DNA from: Caulobacter zeae
Lineage (GTDB): Bacteria > Pseudomonadota > Alphaproteobacteria > Caulobacterales > Caulobacteraceae
Assembly: GCF_002858925.1 (NCBI RefSeq)
Contig: NZ_PJRS01000018.1
Location: 213,162-277,161, forward strand
Reading direction: 5' to 3'
DNA length: 64,000 nucleotides
Shown: in pieces, positions 52,544-60,839 of the stretch
How the letters are laid out: the number at the start of each line of letters is the position of its first letter
Position numbering within the stretch: the first letter of the stretch is position 1
Notes under the pieces: generated by a model
Seen by the model: the letters and a program-made list of their open reading frames with translations, nothing else
What the model was told of the DNA's origin: nothing
Database searches by the model: none
Made by a program: the position numbers and the translations under genes

Positions 52544-52870
52544 TCAGCGGGGCGACGGCAGAAACGGCGGAACGCGGGCCTGGAGCAGCGCCACCAGGGC
52601 TTCGTCCATGAAGTCGTAGTCGTCGGGAATACCAAGGCATACCACCTTGACGCGAAGGTATTGGCGGTACTTCTTCGACAGCTTGTTCCGGTGCATCTTC
52701 TCCATAACGAAGATCACATCGGCCCAGGCGACGTTCTCCGGCGTCACGGGGTTCTCGGCGTCGTTGTTGAGGCCGGCCGAGTCGACCTCGATCCCCGGCC
52801 ACCGCGAAAACACCTGTTCGGCGGTGGGGCTACGCAGCTTGTTCTGGCTGCAGACGAAGAGCACGTTCAT
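52544..52870 (-). CDS. Low-molecular-weight protein tyrosine phosphatase-like protein
   Basis: The 108-residue protein is shorter than typical low-molecular-weight phosphatases (about 150 residues). It has the P-loop VCSQNKLRSPTAEQVF (C-x5-R) near residues 7-22, and later ADVIFVMEKMHRNKL and IPDDYDFMDEALV, where an acidic residue near the DDY could be the general acid. It may be a small phosphatase; its substrate is unknown. Confidence 0.8.
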   Translation of the reverse strand: MNVLFVCSQNKLRSPTAEQVFSRWPGIEVDSAGLNNDAENPVTPENVAWADVIFVMEKMHRNKLSKKYRQYLRVKVVCLGIPDDYDFMDEALVALLQARVPPFLPSPR

Positions 52871-52890
52871 CGCCGCAGTCTAGCTTGGCT

Positions 52891-53694
52891 TCATCGCCCC
52901 TTGAAGGCCGCCGGGCGCTTCTGCAGGAAGGCGCTGACCCCTTCGATGAAGTCCTCCGTCTTGCCGCTGGCGCGCTGGGCGTGGCGCTCGGCGTGCAGTT
53001 GCCCCACCCAGTCGGCGTCCAGGCTGCTCCAGACCAGGCGGCGGATCTCGCCGAGCGAGGCGGGCCCCTCGGCCAGGGCGCGGGCCAGCTCAAGGGCCTT
53101 GGGCATCAACTCGGCGTCGGGGACGCAGCGGTTGATCAGGCCCCAGTCCAGCGCCGTGGCGGCCGGGATCTTGTCGCCCAGCAGCATCATCTCCATGGCC
53201 CGCGCCTTGCCGACAAGGCGCGGCAGCAGGTAGGTTGAGCCGCCGTCGGGCACAAGGCCGATGCGGCGGAAAGCCTGCAGGAAATAGGCGCTGTCGGCAG
53301 CGACCACGATGTCGCCCAGCAGGGCGAGAGAGCAGCCGATGCCCGCGGCCGGGCCGTTGACGGCAGTGACGATCGGCAGCGGGAAATCGCGCAGCAGGGT
53401 GACCAGCGGATTGTAGACGCTCTCCAGCGCCGCGCCGGCGTCGGGCTTGCCGTCGGGATCCATGGGACGGCCGGCGGTCGCGCCCGCCGAAAGATTGGCG
53501 CCCGAGCAGAAGCCGCGCCCTTCGCCGGTCAGGATCACCGCCCGGGCCTCCACCTTTCCGGCGGCGATCGCGCCGAAGGCCTGGGCCAGTTCGCGGGCGA
53601 CCTCGGGGCTGGCGGCGTTCAGGGTGGCGGGGTCTGACAAGGTGACGACGGCCACGCCGTCCTGGGTTTCCAGCCGGATCTTCTCGTAGGCCAT
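52891..53694 (-). CDS. Enoyl-CoA hydratase/isomerase family protein
   Basis: The 267-residue protein has the crotonase fold: VAVVTLSDPATLNAASPEV, the first oxyanion loop LTGEGRGFCSGANLSAG near residue 60, the second AVNGPAAGIGCSLALLGDIVVAA near 110 and GLVPDGGSTYLLPRLVGKARAMEMMLLGD. Candidate reactions are hydration in beta-oxidation or isomerisation in phenylacetate degradation; the sequence alone does not decide. It stands alone on the minus strand. Confidence 0.9.
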   Translation of the reverse strand: MAYEKIRLETQDGVAVVTLSDPATLNAASPEVARELAQAFGAIAAGKVEARAVILTGEGRGFCSGANLSAGATAGRPMDPDGKPDAGAALESVYNPLVTLLRDFPLPIVTAVNGPAAGIGCSLALLGDIVVAADSAYFLQAFRRIGLVPDGGSTYLLPRLVGKARAMEMMLLGDKIPAATALDWGLINRCVPDAELMPKALELARALAEGPASLGEIRRLVWSSLDADWVGQLHAERHAQRASGKTEDFIEGVSAFLQKRPAAFKGR

Positions 53695-53759
53695 CTTATC
53701 CTCCGGGCGTCTTTACGCGCCTGGACGACAGCTAGGCGCGACTGTCCCTGCGGAACGCA

Positions 53760-53792
53760 AGAGCCGCCGGCGCCAGAAGCGCCGACGGCTCT
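53760..53792 (-). terminator. Terminator downstream of the diguanylate cyclase gene
   Basis: AGAGCCGNCGGCGC pairs with GCGCCGACGGCTCT with one mismatch (14 positions, 5-base loop). It lies between the cyclase stop and the enoyl-CoA hydratase start on the minus strand. No long T tract follows. Confidence 0.55.
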
Positions 53793-53828
53793 CTCAAACC
53801 CGGTTCTCTGGAGAAGAACGGGTATCCC

Positions 53829-54893
53829 TTAGGCGGCGTTGGCCGACTCGCTCTGCGTCTCGGCGGCGGTGACGCGGTTGCGGCCGCTGCGCTTCGAGGC
53901 GTAGAGGGCGGCGTCGGCGCGCTCCATGACCGAGTGGCCGGTCTCGCCCTTGCGACGCTCGGCGAAGCCCGACGACAGGGTAATCGCGCCCAAGTCCTCG
54001 TTGGTCGAGCGGCGCTTGAGCATGCGCGAGGAAACCTCGACGCGGATCTCTTCCAGCGTGGCGCCGACGATGGCGGCGGCCTCACCCGGGAAGATCATCG
54101 CAAATTCCTCGCCGCCGTAACGGGCGGCGAAACGGGGCAGGGCGGCGACGCGACCGATGACGCTGGCGACGTAGCGGATCACCTGGTCGCCGGTCTGGTG
54201 GCCCCAGGTGTCGTTGAAGCCCTTGAAGTGGTCGATGTCGAGCACGGCCAGACAGATGGCCGAACCGGCCTCGTCTGCCTCGGCGCAGGCGCGCTCGAGC
54301 TCTTCGTCGAAGGCCTTGCGGTTGGCGAGGTTGGTCAAGCCATCGGTAGTGGCGTCGCGGCGGACCTGCTCGAGATGCTCGCGCAGGCGATCGACCTCGG
54401 CGGTGGATTCGGCCAGTCGGGTTTCGAGGGCCTTGTTCTCCTTGGCGACGCGACGGGTGGCGTCGGCCAAGCTGGAGACCACGGCCTTGATGCCTTCGAC
54501 GCCGGTCGGGGCGTCGAGGTCCTTGGAGACGCCCGCCAGGGTCTTGCCGAAGGCGGCGTTGGTCTTCTGGGCGTTCTGGATGGCCTTGGAGACCGACTCC
54601 AGCTCCTTGGAGAGCAGGTCGCCGGCGTCGCGGATCTGTTCGTTGAGGCGAGCCTTGGGCAGGTAGGCCGCGGCGAGTTCCTCGCTCAGCATCTCGGTGA
54701 TGGGCTCGCCCATCGAGATCAGGCGGGTGATCTCGCGCGCCAGGGCGCCGTCGGGATCGGCCACATAGTGGGTCCAGAGTTCGAAGTTCAGCGCGGTCGG
54801 CCAGATCTGGTGACGTTCCATCAGATCGAGGGCCCGACGGGCGATCTTGTAGGCTTCCGGCCCGCGCAGAGTGGTCTCGACGTCCGACATCAT
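53829..54893 (-). CDS. GGDEF-domain diguanylate cyclase (DgcB-like)
   Basis: The 354-residue protein has an N-terminal helical domain (about residues 1-120) and a coiled coil (about 135-190, AKENKALETRLAESTAEVDRL). The GGDEF domain follows, with active-site RYGGEEFAM near residue 261 and substrate motifs DGLTNLANRKAFDEEL and DIDHFKGFNDTWGHQTGDQV. The intact GGEEF predicts active cyclic-di-GMP synthesis. No RxxD inhibitory site is evident. The coiled-coil layout and nearness to an RhlE-like gene fit Caulobacter DgcB, which promotes attachment; I recall this and did not verify it. Two adjacent ATGs make the exact start uncertain by one codon. Confidence 0.92.
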   Translation of the reverse strand: MMSDVETTLRGPEAYKIARRALDLMERHQIWPTALNFELWTHYVADPDGALAREITRLISMGEPITEMLSEELAAAYLPKARLNEQIRDAGDLLSKELESVSKAIQNAQKTNAAFGKTLAGVSKDLDAPTGVEGIKAVVSSLADATRRVAKENKALETRLAESTAEVDRLREHLEQVRRDATTDGLTNLANRKAFDEELERACAEADEAGSAICLAVLDIDHFKGFNDTWGHQTGDQVIRYVASVIGRVAALPRFAARYGGEEFAMIFPGEAAAIVGATLEEIRVEVSSRMLKRRSTNEDLGAITLSSGFAERRKGETGHSVMERADAALYASKRSGRNRVTAAETQSESANAA

Positions 54894-55069
54894 TCATTCC
54901 CCCGCCGATCCGGGCTTCTCCCAGACCGATCGCTTGCGCGGCGAGCATAGGCACGAGAGTTCAAACGAGCGGTTAAGGCTGCGCGGGGGTGCTTGCGCCC
55001 GTCACAACTCCAAAGCATTCTGAACGCTGATAAGATGAGCCGAGAGGCCGTTTTCGGGAGAGACGCCGC

Positions 55070-56527
55070 ATGAACGCCCCCGCCAATCTCGGCCACGAGG
55101 CCGCCAAGGCCAGCCTCGAGATCCTGCTTCAGCGACAGAAGGCCGCGCACCTGCGCGACGGCGCGCCGCCCGTCGAGCGCCGGATCGACTGGCTGAACCG
55201 CTGCATCGCCTTGCTGGTCGACCACGAGACGCAGATCGCCCAGGCGGTCGGCGACGATTTCGGCGTGCGGTCGAAGGACGCCACGGCGCTGACCGACGTC
55301 GCCGGCTCGATCGGCCCGCTCAAGCACGCCCGCGACCACGTGCGCAAATGGATGAAGACCGAGAAGCGCCGCACGACGCCGGCGCTGCTGGGACTGTTCG
55401 GCGCCAAGGCCGAGGTGCGTTGGCAGCCCAAGGGCGTGGTGGGCGTGATCAGCCCCTGGAACTTCCCGGTCAATCTGACCTTCGCGCCCCTGGCCGGCGT
55501 GCTGTCGGCCGGCAATCGGGCCATGATCAAGCCGTCGGAATACACGCCCGCGACCTCCGAGCTGCTGAAGGCGATGTTCGCCAAGGCCTTCGACGAGGAC
55601 GAGATCGCCGTCGTCACCGGCGGGCCCGAGATCGGCCAGGCCTTCGCGGGGCTGGCTTTCGACCACCTGCTGTTCACCGGCGCGACCTCGGTGGCCAGGC
55701 ACGTGATGCGGGCCGCAGCCGAGAACCTGGTGCCGATGACGCTGGAACTGGGCGGCAAGAGCCCGGTGATCCTGTCGCGCGGGGCCGACCTCGAAACCGC
55801 CGCCGCGCGGGTGATGGCCGGCAAGACGCTGAACGCCGGCCAGATCTGCCTGGCGCCCGACTATGTGCTGGCCCCGGCCGAGGACGTCGATCGCTTCGTC
55901 GAGGCCGCCCGCGCGGCGGTGGCGAAGAGCTTCCCGACGCTGAAGGACAACCCCGACTACACCGCCCTGGTGGCGCAGCGGCACTACGATCGGGTCAAGG
56001 ATTATGTCGACGACGCCAGGGCCAAGGGCGGCAAGGTGGTCGAGCTGAACCCGGCCGGCGAGGACTTCTCCCAGCAGCAGCACCGCAAGATCCCGCCGAC
56101 CCTGATCCTCGAACCGACCGACGACATGGCGGTGATGCAGGACGAGATCTTCGGCCCGCTGCTGCCGGTGAAGGCCTATGACCGCATCGAGGACGCCATC
56201 GACTACGTCAACGGCCGGGATCGCCCCCTGGCGCTCTACTGGTTCGGGACCGACGAGGCCGAGCGCGAAAGGGTGCTGGCCGCCACGACCAGCGGCGGGG
56301 CCACGGTCAACGACGTGATCTTCCACGTCGCCCAGGAGGACCTGCCGTTCGGCGGCGTCGGTCCGGCCGGCATGGGCGCCTATCACGGCCACGACGGCTT
56401 CCGTGAGTTCAGCCACCGCAAGGCGGTGTTCCACCAGTTGAAGAAGGACATCGGGCCGATGCTGGCCCTGCGTCCGCCCTATGGCGAAGGCATCCGCAAG
56501 TACCTGGCGGGGCAGATCAAGCGATAA
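55070..56527 (+). CDS. Coniferyl-aldehyde dehydrogenase-type aldehyde dehydrogenase
   Basis: The 485-residue NAD(P)-dependent enzyme oxidises aldehydes to acids. It has VISPWNFPVNLTFAPLAGVLSAGNRAMIKPSEYTP near residue 128 (cofactor binding), LELGGKSPVI (catalytic Glu), AGQICLAPDYVL with the catalytic Cys near residue 258 and QDEIFGPLLPV. The LAPDY after the Cys and the C-terminal GMGAYHGHDGFREFSHRKAVF are typical of the coniferyl-aldehyde dehydrogenase group, which acts in lignin-monomer breakdown. Real substrate is inferred. Confidence 0.9.
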   Translation: MNAPANLGHEAAKASLEILLQRQKAAHLRDGAPPVERRIDWLNRCIALLVDHETQIAQAVGDDFGVRSKDATALTDVAGSIGPLKHARDHVRKWMKTEKRRTTPALLGLFGAKAEVRWQPKGVVGVISPWNFPVNLTFAPLAGVLSAGNRAMIKPSEYTPATSELLKAMFAKAFDEDEIAVVTGGPEIGQAFAGLAFDHLLFTGATSVARHVMRAAAENLVPMTLELGGKSPVILSRGADLETAAARVMAGKTLNAGQICLAPDYVLAPAEDVDRFVEAARAAVAKSFPTLKDNPDYTALVAQRHYDRVKDYVDDARAKGGKVVELNPAGEDFSQQQHRKIPPTLILEPTDDMAVMQDEIFGPLLPVKAYDRIEDAIDYVNGRDRPLALYWFGTDEAERERVLAATTSGGATVNDVIFHVAQEDLPFGGVGPAGMGAYHGHDGFREFSHRKAVFHQLKKDIGPMLALRPPYGEGIRKYLAGQIKR

Positions 56528-56578
56528 TCCGTCCGGACCAATGGTCGTCGAACGAGAATCATCGACCTTAGGGGCCGC

Positions 56579-57709
56579 ATGGCTCAGTTCGCCGCCCTCG
56601 ACATCGTCGATGAACGCCAGGCCCTGCCCGACAGGGAGATGGCGACGCTTCGCCATGCGTTCTTCAACAGGGGCGAGGAGGGGCGCTCGCCGCTGGTGGA
56701 GGCCGGCGAGCCGCTATCAGCGCCGCACGTGGTGCGCGACATGGCGGCGGCTTGGCCGTTTCCCCCAGACGCCCCGCCGGAGGCCTGCGGGCCTGACATC
56801 TGCCATGTTCGCGACGTCGACTGGTTCCCCGCCTATGGCGTGCTTGCCGGACCGGGCGGGCGCGTCCTTCGGTCGGCCAGCGGAGAGGCGCTGCATCGTT
56901 GGCCGGACCTCGCGCCGGTCGCCAAACTGACGGCGCGCCAGCCGAGCACGACCATCGAGCGCGGCGTGGTGTTCATGCCCTGGGGCGGGGGCTTCAACTA
57001 CGGGCACTTCCTACTGGACGCCATGCCGTCGGTCCTGGCCGCGGTCGAGCACGGGTTCGCCGCCGGCGCGCCGGTTCTCGCGCCGCCCTTGAAGCCCTGG
57101 CAGAGAAGCCTCCTGGCCGCGGCTTTTCCGGAATGCGAGTTCCGGGAGCTTCGCGGGCCCAGGATCCACCTGGAGCAGTCGGCCTACGCCACCTCCATGG
57201 ATCACTTCCTTCACGCGCCCACGGCGCTGGTGCGCAGGGTCGCCGAACGGATCGTGGCGACCGCGCCTGAACGCCCCGTCGGCGGTCGGCGTGTCTATCT
57301 GTCGCGCCGCAGTCAGTCGATGCGGGTGATGGTCAACGAGGCCGCCCTCGAAGAGGCCCTGCGCAGGCGCGGCTTTGTAATCGTACAGCCCGAACGAATG
57401 TCGGCGCTGGCCCAGGTCGCCTTGATGCGCGGCGCAGAGGTCGTGGTCGGCGCATCGGGCGCGGCCCTGGCCAACGCCATGTTCCTGCGCCCAGGCGCCC
57501 GGGTGATCGAAGTGCAGCCGGCCAACTTCACCAGCCGATGGGTATGGGCGGCCTGTCGCCAGGTCGGGGTCGAATGGCGCGGCCTTGTCTGTCCGTCGCC
57601 GACCGATCCCCGAGAAGCCTCGTGGCTGTCGAGGGCGCGTCGCGGCTTTCGCTTCGCCTATCGGCCGCCGCTGGGCGAGCTTCTGGAGTTCATCGACGCG
57701 GCGCTTTGA
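56579..57709 (+). CDS. Glycosyltransferase family 61 protein
   Basis: The 376-residue protein shows the GT61 (DUF563) core: FMPWGGGFNYGHFLLDAMPSVLA near residue 131, RRVYLSRRSQSMRVMVNEAALEEAL near 241, and VVVGASGAALANAMFLRPGARVIEV near 284. Related enzymes transfer xylose, N-acetylglucosamine or similar sugars. It lies 51 bases after the aldehyde dehydrogenase gene. The acceptor is unknown. Confidence 0.85.
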   Translation: MAQFAALDIVDERQALPDREMATLRHAFFNRGEEGRSPLVEAGEPLSAPHVVRDMAAAWPFPPDAPPEACGPDICHVRDVDWFPAYGVLAGPGGRVLRSASGEALHRWPDLAPVAKLTARQPSTTIERGVVFMPWGGGFNYGHFLLDAMPSVLAAVEHGFAAGAPVLAPPLKPWQRSLLAAAFPECEFRELRGPRIHLEQSAYATSMDHFLHAPTALVRRVAERIVATAPERPVGGRRVYLSRRSQSMRVMVNEAALEEALRRRGFVIVQPERMSALAQVALMRGAEVVVGASGAALANAMFLRPGARVIEVQPANFTSRWVWAACRQVGVEWRGLVCPSPTDPREASWLSRARRGFRFAYRPPLGELLEFIDAAL

Positions 57710-57718
57710 GCCCCGTGA

Positions 57719-57976
57719 TCAACGTCCCTCGGTCCACAGGTCCAGCGGCTGATGCTGTTCGTGGCGGATGACCGCGAAATAGCCGGCCACGCCCAGCAGG
57801 ATCCCGGCGATGGCGCCGCCGACGAAGCCCGCCGGCGTGGCGAACCACAGGGTCAGCACCGTCAGGGCGACGGCGACGCCGACGATCGACCAGCGCACGA
57901 AGACGCTGAAGGCATGGTAGGTGCGCTCGTGCACCAGCAGTTCGGGATCAGATTGCTGCGGCATGAAGTCGGCCAT
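57719..57976 (-). CDS. aa3-type cytochrome c oxidase subunit IV
   Basis: The 85-residue protein has the pattern MPQQSDPELLVHERTYHAFSVFVRW at the N-terminus, the family hallmark, and one or two membrane segments (about residues 30-68). The subunit belongs to aa3-type oxidases of alphaproteobacteria; its function in the complex is not well understood. It is unlinked from the other oxidase genes in this window. Confidence 0.88.
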   Translation of the reverse strand: MADFMPQQSDPELLVHERTYHAFSVFVRWSIVGVAVALTVLTLWFATPAGFVGGAIAGILLGVAGYFAVIRHEQHQPLDLWTEGR

Positions 57977-58116
57977 GGCGGTTCCTCCGAAGTCTTCGGG
58001 AAAAACACGCGGAGCCGCCTTGGCGACGCGGCTGTCGGCAAAGAAAAAGCCGGCGGCTCCGTGGGAGCACGCCGGCCAATCTACGCCGTTTTCAGGCGCT
58101 CGTCAGTCCTGGTCGA

Positions 58117-59703
58117 TCAATCCTCGACCTTGGCCAGCTTCGGCGGGGCGCGAAGCAGGAAGGCGGGGATGTCATTGCCGAAGCCGACCACGCGACGATC
58201 GTCGTCGTCCTCGCGGCCACGAACCGGCTGGACGCCGCGAACCGGCATCGGCGGGCGTTCGCGCGACGGACGGGCGACCGGTGCGACTTCCTCGACCGGA
58301 CCAGCCTCGACCGTCTGGGCGGCGGCGCGATCACGCGAACGCTCGCGGCGCGGCTTGCGCTCGCGTTCCGGACGCTCGGCGCGTTCGGTCGGGACTTCCG
58401 GCGCGGCCTCGACGGCGACGGCTTCCAAAACTTCGGCTTCCGGAGCGGTTTCGGCGCGTTCGCGACGGCCGCGGCCCGGACGTTCGCTGCGTTCGCCGCG
58501 CTCACGACCCGGGCGCTCGCCACGGCCGCGGCGGCGGTCGCCTTCGCGCGGCACGGTGACGGCGTTGGTGTAGTCGACGTCGATGACTTCCTCGTCAGGC
58601 GTCGAGCCGATCAGCTTGACGACCTTGTCGAAGCCCTTGTCGTCAGCGGGGGTGACCAGCATGTACGCGACGCCCGAACGGCCGGCGCGGCCCGTGCGGC
58701 CGATCCGGTGCACGTAGTCGTCGGCGTGGTGCGGGACGTCGTAGTTGAAGACGTGGCTGACGGCCGGGATGTCGAGGCCGCGGGCGGCGACGTCCGAGGC
58801 CACCAGGATCTTCAGCGCTCCCGAGCGGAAGTCCGCCAGGGTCTTCATGCGCTGGCTCTGGTCGAGGTCGCCATGGATGGCGGCGGCGTCGAAACCGTGC
58901 ACCTTCAACGACTTGGCGACGATGTCGACTTCAGTCTTGCGGTTGCAGAAGACGATGCCGGTTTCCGGCGCCGCCTTCTCCACGATGGTGCGCAGAGCCA
59001 GACGCTTGGCCTTGGGGTCGGAGGAGGGGACCTTGACCAGAAGCTGGGTGATGTTGGCGTTGGTGGTGGCCGGCTTGGCCACCTCGATGCGGACCGGATC
59101 GCGCAGGAACTGCTTGGTCAGGCGCGTGATTTCCGGCGGCATGGTCGCCGAGAAGAACAGGGTCTGCTTCTTGGGCGGCGTCAGCTTGAAGATGCGCTCG
59201 ATGTCCGGGATGAAGCCCATGTCGAGCATGCGGTCGGCTTCGTCGACGACCAGGAACTGCACGCCGGTCATCAGCAGCTTGCCGCGCTCGAAGTGGTCGA
59301 GCAGGCGGCCCGGGGTGGCGATCAGCACGTCGACGCCGCGGTCGAGCTTCTTTTCCTGGTCGCCGAACGAGACGCCGCCAATCAGCAGCGCCCACGAGAG
59401 CTTGGTGCCCTTGGCGTACTTCTCGAAGCTGGAGGCGACCTGGTCGGCCAGCTCGCGCGTCGGGGCGATGACCAGGGCGCGCGGCATGCGGGCCTTGGCC
59501 CGGCCCGAGGCGAGCTTGTCGATCAGGGGCAGGGTGAAGGCGGCGGTCTTGCCGGTGCCGGTCTGGGCGATGCCCAGGACATCCTGGCCGGCGAGGGCGA
59601 CCGGGATCGCCTGGGCCTGGATCGGCGTGGCGGTCGTGTAGCCGGTGTCGGCGACCGCTTGAAGGGTCGTGGGCGAAAGCCCGAGGTCGGAAAATTCTGT
59701 CAT
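58117..59703 (-). CDS. rhlE: DEAD-box RNA helicase, RhlE type
   Basis: The 528-residue helicase unwinds RNA. It has the Q motif [34 protein letters not shown] (motif I), [24 protein letters not shown] (DEAD), [10 protein letters not shown] (SAT) and the late [14 protein letters not shown] long Arg/Glu-rich C-terminal extension (about residues 385-528, repeats of GERxxR type) should bind RNA. I recall RhlE in Caulobacter as cold-induced. ATG 59703 starts the Q-motif protein; the frame is open a little further upstream without support. A structured element lies in its leader. Confidence 0.92.
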   Translation of the reverse strand: MTEFSDLGLSPTTLQAVADTGYTTATPIQAQAIPVALAGQDVLGIAQTGTGKTAAFTLPLIDKLASGRAKARMPRALVIAPTRELADQVASSFEKYAKGTKLSWALLIGGVSFGDQEKKLDRGVDVLIATPGRLLDHFERGKLLMTGVQFLVVDEADRMLDMGFIPDIERIFKLTPPKKQTLFFSATMPPEITRLTKQFLRDPVRIEVAKPATTNANITQLLVKVPSSDPKAKRLALRTIVEKAAPETGIVFCNRKTEVDIVAKSLKVHGFDAAAIHGDLDQSQRMKTLADFRSGALKILVASDVAARGLDIPAVSHVFNYDVPHHADDYVHRIGRTGRAGRSGVAYMLVTPADDKGFDKVVKLIGSTPDEEVIDVDYTNAVTVPREGDRRRGRGERPGRERGERSERPGRGRRERAETAPEAEVLEAVAVEAAPEVPTERAERPERERKPRRERSRDRAAAQTVEAGPVEEVAPVARPSRERPPMPVRGVQPVRGREDDDDRRVVGFGNDIPAFLLRAPPKLAKVED

Positions 59704-60057
59704 GTCACGCTGGTCTGGACTCGGAGCCGCCCGTGCTTGGGCGAGCGGGCGGCGCGGATTCGCCAGACCTGCTCCGAAGGTGCGGATAAATAGGCGCAAT
59801 CGCCGCAAAGTCAATCTTCGCGGGGCCTACGCGCTTTCAGGTGGGATCGGTGGACGGCGAGGTCAAGGGCGAGCGCCGCCCCGATCCTTCCCCCGAAGGA
59901 CCAGACCAGGACACCGGAGCCGTCGGTATCGTCCTGGCGGGGCGGCGCTCGCCTCGGCGCCGCCAAAGGGGAGGAAGACGGCGCTGATGAATTACTACTT
60001 GATTGGTATGGATTCGATCGCCCCAGTTTTTCTGAAGCCGCCGTCAGGTGGCTACGC
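59704..60057. other. Upstream region of rhlE
   Basis: No supported gene lies in these 354 bases. They contain the three-way-junction-like fold at 59868-59953. A possible 24-codon frame with a GGAGG upstream (59988-60061, plus strand) is too short to call. Confidence 0.5.
59868..59953. ncRNA. Candidate structured RNA: three-way junction upstream of rhlE
   Basis: The outer stem is a perfect 16-bp pair of GGCGAGCGCCGCCCCG (59868-59883) with its reverse complement (59938-59953). It encloses hairpin 1, TCCTTC-CCCC-GAAGGA (59885-59900), and hairpin 2, CCAGGAC (59906-59912) with GTCCTGG (59931-59937), topped by ACCG/CGGT. Hairpin 2 ends directly against the outer stem. The fold can form in RNA from either strand. 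On the minus strand it would be the rhlE leader, about 165-250 bases before the ATG. No known family was recognised. Confidence 0.5.
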
Positions 60058-60219
60058 CTAGTGATGCGCAAGGTGCTCGCCATCCCGCTTACCGGCGAGT
60101 TCAGCTTTTCTCGCCAAAGCCGCCCGTTTGTCGCCAACGCCCTGCTTGCTTTCGCTAGGCGCGGGCAGCGCCCGCGCCCCCGGGGCGGGTTCGAACTTCA
60201 GCAGAAGAAAGCGGGCCAT
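60058..60219 (-). CDS. Small basic protein of 53 residues, unknown function
   Basis: The reading frame begins MARFLLLKFEPAPGARALPA and continues with the charged SESKQGVGDKRAALARKAEL and a His-rich end. It has no membrane segment after the first residues and no known family. The ATG at 60219 has AGAGGA seven bases upstream, a good ribosome site, which is the main reason to call it. It sits between the SRPBCC gene and the rhlE leader on the same strand. It could be a real small gene or chance. Confidence 0.45.
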   Translation of the reverse strand: MARFLLLKFEPAPGARALPAPSESKQGVGDKRAALARKAELAGKRDGEHLAHH

Positions 60220-60254
60220 GCGGATTTCCTCTAAAGCTCGTGGGGAAGGGGACC

Positions 60255-60779
60255 TTAGTTACGCTCGGCGACGGATTTCAGATTGGACAGACCCGCCTCG
60301 AAATCGCGGCCGATCATCTTGTCCATGTCGAAGGCCAGGCCCATCAGGCGCGAGACGTAGGGCGCGGGCCCCGCCATCGCCCAGGTGACGCGGGTCGCCT
60401 CGCCGGCCGGCTCGGCGGTGAAGGCGGCGGTGTTGCTGGCCTTGAAGGGCTTTTCGAAGTCCAGCGCGATGGCGACCTCGCGATTGGTCGCCGAGACGAT
60501 GCGCATGCGGCCGGTTCCGGCCTTCTTGCCGGCCCAGGCGTAGGTCGCGCCGACGCCCCGCTCGGGCCCGCCGTAGGTGCGCGAGAGGTCGGCGTCGAGC
60601 GTCTCGTAGGGCGACCAGGCGCGCCAGGCCTTGAAGTCGGCGACATGGGCCAGCACGGCCTCGGGCGGGGCGTTGACCAGCACCGAGCGCTCGACCCGGA
60701 AGGCGGGCGGACGCAGGGCCGCGGCGACCAGCAGGCCGACCACGGCCAGGACGACGATGGCGGCAAGTATCTTGAACAT
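60255..60779 (-). CDS. SRPBCC-family protein with N-terminal membrane anchor
   Basis: The 174-residue protein has one hydrophobic N-terminal segment (FKILAAIVVLAVVGLLVAAAL) followed by an SRPBCC/START-type ligand-binding domain: FRVERSVLVNAPPEAVLAHVADFKAWRAWSPYE, MRIVSATNREVAIALDFEKPFKASNTAAF and VTWAMAGPAPYVSRLMGLAFDMDKMIGRDFE. The ligand is unknown. It lies downstream of the ECF sigma gene on the same strand, and SRPBCC genes are sometimes seen in such clusters, so cotranscription is possible. Confidence 0.85.
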   Translation of the reverse strand: MFKILAAIVVLAVVGLLVAAALRPPAFRVERSVLVNAPPEAVLAHVADFKAWRAWSPYETLDADLSRTYGGPERGVGATYAWAGKKAGTGRMRIVSATNREVAIALDFEKPFKASNTAAFTAEPAGEATRVTWAMAGPAPYVSRLMGLAFDMDKMIGRDFEAGLSNLKSVAERN

Positions 60780-60839
60780 CGGGCGACTTCCTTGAGCGTG
60801 GCCCCTTGCGGGCCGTTCGCCACAAGGACGCGCGACGGC

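Noticed and set aside
59988..60061. A 24-codon plus-strand frame MNYYLIGMDSIAPVFLKPPS with GGAGG upstream
   Set aside because: Too short to judge, the ribosome site is 12 bases away, and it shares its stop region with the opposite-strand small frame.
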